Below, piece after piece: positions 59,913 through 64,000 of a stretch of DNA of 64,000 nt; the stretch's first letter is position 1; each line of letters opens with the position of its first letter. The DNA is from Kitasatospora herbaricolor (GTDB lineage Bacteria > Actinomycetota > Actinomycetes > Streptomycetales > Streptomycetaceae), in the NCBI RefSeq assembly GCF_030813695.1, contig NZ_JAUSVA010000002.1, positions 4,278,001-4,342,000 of the forward strand, read 5' to 3'. Under the pieces are notes generated by a model, which had not been told where the DNA came from, did no database searches, and worked only from the letters and a program-made list of their open reading frames with translations. The position numbers and the translations under genes were made by a program.

Positions 59913-60354
59913 GGCGACAGTATGACCGGGTCTGGGCCTCGCCGTAGGATGTTCGCCCTTATTGAGCAGCAAGTTTGACGTTGTGCCAGGTGGAGGACCT
60001 GGCAGTTAACGCTCGACGCCGTGTTGTCGGCACAGGGCGTGCTGCGGTTCGCCTCGTGCAGTCGCGGGTAGTTGGAGCAAGCCGCCAGTGCCTGCGCAAC
60101 AAGTGTCAGGGCTGGTGGTCTTGATCCTGGCCACTGGCGGACCAGCGTCAGCTGTGTGGGGCGTGCTGTGCACAGAAGCCCACGTCGGGGCTGATGCGGA
60201 CTCGGATCGATCGACGGTCTCCCAGGGCCGGACCAGCCCGTCTCAGTTCCCGTCTCGTTCACCCCGGTTCGCGACCGACCAGACAGAGGCCCGGGCCGCC
60301 GCTGCGTCCCTGCTCACGGCCTGTACGCACTCCGGCGTACGCAGTTCCGGAGAA
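59913..60354. other. Region between the NACHT gene and attR
   Basis: No gene is supported. It holds the NACHT promoter on the minus strand and the putative arm-type site at 60,240-60,256. Frames that seem open are antisense shadows or lack starts. Confidence 0.5.
60240..60256 (+). promoter_or_regulatory. Putative integrase arm-type site near attR
   Basis: GTCTCAGTTCCCGTCTC, differing by one base from 43,488-43,504 at the other end. It lies about 100 bp inside attR. Confidence 0.5.
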
Positions 60355-60408
60355 TTGGAAAGCGTGTTGGGGGCAACCCCTCACGAGTTCGAATCTCGTA
60401 TCCTCCGC
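60355..60408 (+). repeat. attR of element B (54-bp tRNA-Ser 3' copy)
   Basis: Perfect copy of 43,370-43,423, without the 5' half of the tRNA. Marks the right end of element B. Confidence 0.92.
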
Positions 60409-60413
60409 CGGCA

Positions 60414-60446
60414 GATGGCCCGGACCGCTCAGCGGTCCGGGCCATC
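60414..60446. terminator. Perfect 16-bp terminator after attR
   Basis: GATGGCCCGGACCGCT is inverted perfectly at 60,431-60,446. It resembles a host tRNA terminator moved away from the gene by integration. A weaker related sequence follows the third att copy. Confidence 0.75.
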
Positions 60447-60571
60447 GTCGTTTCGCGACCGGGCTGCCTTGTTCAGCGGCTTGTTCAGCGGCTTGCGGCG
60501 GGCCCGCAGGCACAGCACGGCCAGCCGTGGTCGATCCTTCATCGTGTCGCGCACTGCGGACGACCGAAGGA

Positions 60572-61000
60572 TCAACCCACGATCTTCGGCCGGGACCGCG
60601 GGAGGCCGCCGGCGACGGCCGGCAGGAGGTGTCGCCAGTCGGCGGGCCAGTTGGCCAGGACGAGGATGCCCATGATGACGAGGTGGGTCGGCGCGGCCCA
60701 GCTCTCCATCAACGGGTCGTGGTTGACGATGTGGGTGGTGGCCGCGCCGGTGAGCACGAACATCAGCGTCGTGGCAGCCAGGAAACGTGTGCGCCGGTCG
60801 GGCATCACGAGCAGGACGGCGGCGACGCCTTCCAGGGCGGCGACCACGAAGCGCATCCAGGACGGGTAACCCCAGTCGGCGAACTTCACGGAGTACGCGG
60901 TGCTGAACATCGTGTCGCCCGGCCAGCACTTCGTCACGGCTCCCAGCGCGAACTCAAGGGCCAGGAACCAGTACAGGCCGGTTCTGAAGTGTTTCGACAT
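60572..61000 (-). CDS. DoxX-like membrane protein
   Basis: A 142-residue protein with four hydrophobic segments: LYWFLALEFALGAVTKCW, FVVAALEGVAAVLLVMPD, LAATTLMFVLTGAATTHIV and LVIMGILVLANW. The pattern matches the DoxX family, which sits in membranes and is sometimes linked to redox functions. ATG at 61,000. It leads a minus-strand group with DUF1905 and two VOC genes. Confidence 0.8.
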   Translation of the reverse strand: MSKHFRTGLYWFLALEFALGAVTKCWPGDTMFSTAYSVKFADWGYPSWMRFVVAALEGVAAVLLVMPDRRTRFLAATTLMFVLTGAATTHIVNHDPLMESWAAPTHLVIMGILVLANWPADWRHLLPAVAGGLPRSRPKIVG

Positions 61001-61077
61001 GCACGTCCCTTTCAGGGGTTGGGTAAGGCCGGCCCTCCGCTCGGCGTCTGCCCGGCCGGCGAAGTCGTTGTTCGGGT

Positions 61078-61512
61078 TCAGTCCCGCAGGGCGGCGATGG
61101 CCTTCTCGACACGCCGCCGGCGTGTCTCGGGCTTCTTCGCGTTCTCGACGGCGCGCACGTGTTCACGCTTGCGGCTGTCGGTGAGGTTGTCGAAGGCGGC
61201 ACGGGCGGCCGGGTCGGCGTCGAGGGCTCGGGCGAAGTCCGTGGGTTCGACGACGACGCGCGACTCGGTGTCGAGCTCCAGCTCGACCTCGACCTCGTCG
61301 CCGGTCGCGACAGCGGCGGCCTGCCGGTTGGCGTTGCTGAGACCGAGCAGGTGACGGCCGCGCATGACGGCGACGCGGCTCTTCCAACGATGCCCGTTGA
61401 CGGTGATCGTCACCGGCGGTCGCGCGCCCCCGCCGAGCGCCTCGACCACCTCGGGCGGAACTTCCAATCCCCGCATGGGCTCGGGCGGCTCGACGAGGGT
61501 GCGGAACTTCAC
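61078..61512 (-). CDS. YdeI/DUF1905 protein
   Basis: The 144-residue protein has an N-terminal DUF1905 domain (KFRTLVEPPEPMRGLEVPPE, VTITVNGHRWKSRVAVMRGR, LLGLSNANRQAA) and a C-terminal bacteriocin-protection YdeI-type helix (FDNLTDSRKREHVRAVENAK, KPETRRRRVEKAIAAL). GTG start at 61,512. Common in Streptomyces; function not known. Confidence 0.88.
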   Translation of the reverse strand: MKFRTLVEPPEPMRGLEVPPEVVEALGGGARPPVTITVNGHRWKSRVAVMRGRHLLGLSNANRQAAAVATGDEVEVELELDTESRVVVEPTDFARALDADPAARAAFDNLTDSRKREHVRAVENAKKPETRRRRVEKAIAALRD

Positions 61513-61523
61513 GACGTGCTCCT

Positions 61524-61937
61524 TCACTCCGCGTAGGGCTGGTCGGTTCCCTGGGCGCTGTAGCCGAGACTCCAGACGTAGCCGTCCAGGTCGGTGAAGG
61601 TGCCGCCGTACCCGCCCCACGGCAGGGCGCCGGCGGGCTTGAGGATCGTGGCGCCGGCCTTCACGGCCTCCGCCATCACCTCGTCGACCCGCGTCTCACT
61701 GCGGACGACGTAGGTGAGGACCAGCCCGCTGAAGCCGCTGCCGTCCGCGCTCGTGCCCACCTGGTCGGCCAGGCCTTCGCGGCTGTACAAGCCGACGGGC
61801 GAGGCGCCGTCCGATTCGAAGAACACCGAGATTCCGTAGTCGCTCTGGATCTTCCAGCCGAGCCCCTCGGTGTAGAACCGCTTGGCCGCCTCCATGTTCC
61901 GGACGCCCAGCAGGATCGAACTCACGTGCGCTTTCAT
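61524..61937 (-). CDS. VOC-family protein (glyoxalase fold)
   Basis: 137 residues, one VOC domain pair: SSILLGVRNMEAAKRFYTEG, YGISVFFESDGASPVGLYS, KAGATILKPAGALPWGGYGG, TDLDGYVWSLGY. The fold binds metal and acts in glyoxalase, dioxygenase or resistance functions. The substrate is not indicated. ATG at 61,937, just upstream of and in the same direction as the YdeI-like gene. Confidence 0.85.
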   Translation of the reverse strand: MKAHVSSILLGVRNMEAAKRFYTEGLGWKIQSDYGISVFFESDGASPVGLYSREGLADQVGTSADGSGFSGLVLTYVVRSETRVDEVMAEAVKAGATILKPAGALPWGGYGGTFTDLDGYVWSLGYSAQGTDQPYAE

Positions 61938-62108
61938 GTCGTCTCTCCATCCGTTCGAGGTCCATGTGCTGCATGGACCTTCAGGTCAAATGCCGTGGCG
62001 ACGCCCGCGTCCAGACGCATGGACGTCTTCCATCACCCGGTCACCCTCGCGCTGGTCCTGGCCCTCACCGTCTTCTTCCTGCGGGGTTCAGGACGGCGTG
62101 GGAGCGGG

Positions 62109-62747
62109 CTACGCCGCGGCCTCCCAGACGAAGCCGTCCGCGTCGGTGAAGGTGTCGGCGGTGCCGCCGAGGACGATGCGGTGCGAGCCCGTACCGTCGG
62201 CGGGGACGCCGAGGTCCTTGGCCAGGGCACGGCGCTTGTACAGCGCCAGCTTGACGAGGCTGGAGGTGCCGGGAGCGAACTCGGCGTACTTGCCGCCGAA
62301 GCTCTTGGCCACGGTCAGGCCCCGGTCGACGTAGCACTGCCTGGTGGCCTTCACGTCCTCGACGCCGATCAGCAGGACCAGCTCGTCGATCTCGCGGGTG
62401 GCGGGTCCGGTGTCCTTCTTCGCCGAGGTCGCGATCTTCCAGATCGTCCCGTCCGGGGCCTGGACGACGCCGCTGTAACCCCACAGCGACTTCGCAGCGG
62501 GCTTCAGGACCGTGGCGCCCGCCTCCACCGCTGCGGCGACGAAGCCGTCGACGGTGGCCGGCCCGGACACCGTCAGCGCCAGGGTGAAGCCGCGGAATCC
62601 GGTGGAGTGCCCCTCCGACGCCCGCAGACCTATGTACGTGTCCACACCGAAGGCGGTGTAGAAGCGGCGGGCGGCCTCGGGATCGGCCACCTCAAGGGTG
62701 ACGGACGCGAGGGACGTGCGGGCTGCGGTGGAAGCGGTGGTTGCCAT
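62109..62747 (-). CDS. Two-module VOC-family protein
   Basis: The 212-residue protein has two glyoxalase-like modules: SLASVTLEVADPEAARRFYT with TVLKPAAKSLWGYSG, then IDELVLLIGVEDVKATRQCY and GTADTFTDADGFVWEAA. It is close in character to the neighbouring single VOC protein and to PhnB/glyoxalase-like proteins. ATG at 62,747; ATG 62,753 is also in frame. Function unknown. Confidence 0.85.
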   Translation of the reverse strand: MATTASTAARTSLASVTLEVADPEAARRFYTAFGVDTYIGLRASEGHSTGFRGFTLALTVSGPATVDGFVAAAVEAGATVLKPAAKSLWGYSGVVQAPDGTIWKIATSAKKDTGPATREIDELVLLIGVEDVKATRQCYVDRGLTVAKSFGGKYAEFAPGTSSLVKLALYKRRALAKDLGVPADGTGSHRIVLGGTADTFTDADGFVWEAAA

Positions 62748-62880
62748 GACCATCACGCTAGGGGCGGCACGGCCGCCGGGGCTTCTCGATTCCTGACCGG
62801 TCGCGCGACCTGCTCCGCCACGCACGCCGGCATCCGCTCCACCGCGATGGCCGAACCGGCTCACGGGCCGTACCCGCGTC

Positions 62881-63030
62881 ATGGGGATCGCCGAACGTCC
62901 CTACGACGAGCGGGAAGAGTCCGTCCAGCAGATCGCCGACATGTTCGGCCTCCCCCGCTCGACGCCGTACGGGCGCCTCGACCAGGACAAGACTGTCCCC
63001 CGACAGCCCGGGAAGCCCCTCGGGCGCCCC
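62881..63030 (+). pseudogene. Fragment of a serine recombinase helix-turn-helix
   Basis: The frame reads YDEREESVQQIADMFGLPRS then TPYGRLDQDKTVPRQP, matching the C-terminal helix-turn-helix of resolvases and related transposase proteins. The catalytic domain is missing and the following text is out of character. It is a broken mobile-element remnant inside the tRNA-Ser island. Confidence 0.55.
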
Positions 63031-63095
63031 TGGCCGGCGTCCAGTACGAACGACCCGAGACATGTGGGCACTACCCGGTCGACGTCCCGGAAGCG

Positions 63096-63112
63096 ATCTC
63101 ACTTCCGGTCTC
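63096..63112 (+). promoter_or_regulatory. Decayed arm-type site
   Basis: ATCTCACTTCCGGTCTC matches the 60,240 site at 14 of 17 positions, and both continue into TCGTTCACCCCGGT. It is the third copy of the putative integrase arm site. Confidence 0.4.
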
Positions 63113-63209
63113 GTTCACCCCGGTCCGACCGGGTTCAACCACCGTCCGACGGCTCGCTCCACTGCAGGTCAGAACGAGTGTGAACAACAGCGGACAAGGT
63201 TCGGGAGAA

Positions 63210-63262
63210 TGGGAGAGCGTGTGGGGGGCAACCCCTCGCGAGTTCGGATCCCGTATCCCCGC
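63210..63262 (+). repeat. Third, decayed tRNA-Ser 3' end copy
   Basis: Matches the 54-bp att core of element B with six substitutions and one missing base. It is followed by GCAGAAGGCCCAGACCGCGG, a weak version of the terminator at 60,414. Marks an older integration boundary. Confidence 0.75.
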
Positions 63263-63461
63263 GAGCAGAAGGCCCAGACCGCGGAGCGGGACGAACTGCA
63301 AGATGGCTCCCGGTCCCGAAGCGTCCCCATCCGACTGCCCCTCGGAGGCTTGGAGGCACTCGGACATGGACCCGTCCGGTCATGGACTGCGCTCCCCGCC
63401 GCACGCTGCACAAGCCCCGCCTTGCGTGCGGGTGCCATGTATGGCGAGCATGGTCACTTGT

Positions 63462-63740
63462 ATGGCATCGAAGAAAGTGACCGTGACGATCCCGGAGGAT
63501 CTCCTTGAGGAGATCCGCGCGGAAGCCGACGAACGGGGCATCTCCGCCTGCGTCACCGACGCGCTGCGTGCCAAGCGCGACCGGGACAAGCTTGGAGAAC
63601 TCGTCCACTGGCTCGAAGAGGAGCACGGACCCGTCACCGAGACTGAGCGCTCAACGGCCTACGCCGAGCTGGACGACCTCGATGCCGAGCACGAACGCCG
63701 CCGCGCTGCCCGGAGCAAGCGCACCGGAGAGGCCGCGTGA
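63462..63740 (+). CDS. Antitoxin, ribbon-helix-helix (VapB-like)
   Basis: The 92-residue protein starts MASKKVTVTIPEDLLEEIRA, a ribbon-helix-helix DNA-binding opening, then a charged helical tail (SACVTDALRAKRDRDKLGEL, ELDDLDAEHERRRAARSKRT) typical of antitoxins that wrap a PIN toxin. ATG at 63,462. It overlaps the toxin gene by 4 bp. Confidence 0.82.
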   Translation: MASKKVTVTIPEDLLEEIRAEADERGISACVTDALRAKRDRDKLGELVHWLEEEHGPVTETERSTAYAELDDLDAEHERRRAARSKRTGEAA

Positions 63741-64000
63741 CGAGGAAGCACGCCGGCGAGGCCAAGCCGGTGCGTGTCTTCGTGCTCGACTGCGAAGCCC
63801 TGTCCCTGGCCGTTCGCGGTGACCGGATGATGATCGCCCGCCTCGAACTCGCGGCACGTGGCGAGGCCGACGTGGTCACCTCTCCCATGACTCTCGTCGA
63901 AGCTCACGACGGCAGGACCACCGAGCAGCGCTGGGACTGGGTCCTCTCTCGCGTCAGCGTGGCCGACCTGGACAAGGACGAGGCCAGGCAGGCCCGCAGA
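63737..64000 (+). CDS. PIN-domain toxin (VapC-like), cut by window end
   Basis: From GTG 63,737 the visible 88 residues include VRVFVLDCEALSLAVRGD with the first PIN acid, and VTSPMTLVEAHDG with the second (Glu). The remainder lies outside the window. With the preceding antitoxin it forms a type II toxin-antitoxin pair whose toxin should cut RNA. Such pairs often stabilise genomic islands. Confidence 0.8.
   Translation, partial: MTRKHAGEAKPVRVFVLDCEALSLAVRGDRMMIARLELAARGEADVVTSPMTLVEAHDGRTTEQRWDWVLSRVSVADLDKDEARQARR

Larger units (their letters stand above)
43370..60408. mobile_element. Element B: complete AICE integrated in tRNA-Ser(GGA)
   Basis: A 17-kb element bounded by a perfect 54-bp repeat. 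It has integrase and excisionase at the tRNA side, replication genes, FtsK-like translocase, SpdB, operon regulators, a divergent GntR/glycosyltransferase pair, and a defence-like cargo at the far end. Its backbone order matches element A although most proteins are only distantly alike. Confidence 0.93.
60409..63262. mobile_element. Remnant segment between two tRNA-Ser 3' copies
   Basis: The 2.85-kb segment is bounded by attR of element B and a third, 87 percent matching tRNA-Ser end with a decayed arm-like site and terminator. It carries four metabolic-type genes and a resolvase fragment but no integrase. I read it as the leftover of an older insertion at the same tRNA. Ordinary chromosome with a duplicated end is the alternative. 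Confidence 0.55.

Noticed and set aside
1..64000. CRISPR arrays, ribosomal RNA and intact insertion sequences
   Set aside because: No regularly spaced 25-40 bp repeats, no rRNA motifs and no complete transposase with terminal repeats were seen.

Overview
The window comes from a high-GC actinomycete chromosome, most likely Streptomyces or Kitasatospora. Evidence: near-saturated GC in third codon positions, GTG/ATG starts with 4-bp ATGA/GTGA gene overlaps, WhiB and SigE-type regulators, and a core block of dnaX, ybaB, recR, DUF5063 gene and aspartate kinase beside the SRP RNA and a tRNA-Ser. Two integrative and conjugative elements of the actinomycete type (AICEs; pSAM2-like, moving DNA by an FtsK-like translocase) flank a stretch of ordinary chromosome.

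Element A runs from before base 1 to about 15,528, where it ends at a copy of the 3' part of a tRNA-Pro(CGG) gene. Its backbone is one long minus-strand run: small regulators and a WhiB protein (9.1-9.9 kb), spread protein SpdB (8.1-9.1), transfer proteins (6.9-8.1), FtsK-like TraB (4.8-6.8), a cytosine methyltransferase (2.0-3.3), and replication genes (Prim-Pol and a DUF3631 ATPase, cut by the window start). A GntR regulator and a HAD phosphatase face the other way, followed by cargo: a PIN-domain protein and an McrA-like HNH endonuclease, both probable nucleic-acid defence genes. Integrase and excisionase must lie left of the window.

Bases 15.6-43.3 kb are chromosome: a decayed DUF234 ATPase, an ABC exporter with a palindromic operator, a class A beta-lactamase-like protein, MarR, AraC, GlxA/DJ-1 and large LuxR regulators, an MFS exporter, an S9 peptidase, SURF1, a SigE-family sigma factor with its membrane partner, then aspartate kinase, recR, ybaB, dnaX, ffs and tRNA-Ser(GGA).

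Element B (43,370-60,408) is complete. It is bounded by a perfect 54-bp repeat of the tRNA-Ser 3' end, with integrase and excisionase at the tRNA side, then an iteron-like cluster, replication ATPase and Prim-Pol, small membrane genes, FtsK-like TraB, SpdB and small regulators. A divergent GntR plus a glycosyltransferase follow. Its cargo at the far end is a low-GC 1,282-residue protein joining a restriction-endonuclease-like N terminus to a NACHT ATPase, with a small membrane protein downstream. This is a strong candidate for a STAND-type antiphage system. Beyond it lie a remnant (60.4-63.3 kb) ending in a third, decayed copy of the tRNA-Ser end, and a VapBC-like toxin-antitoxin pair cut by the window end.

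Comparing A with B shows shared control DNA: a covarying hairpin exactly 35 nt upstream of the first operon gene, and a TCAAGAGG-core repeat exactly 46 nt upstream of each gntR start.
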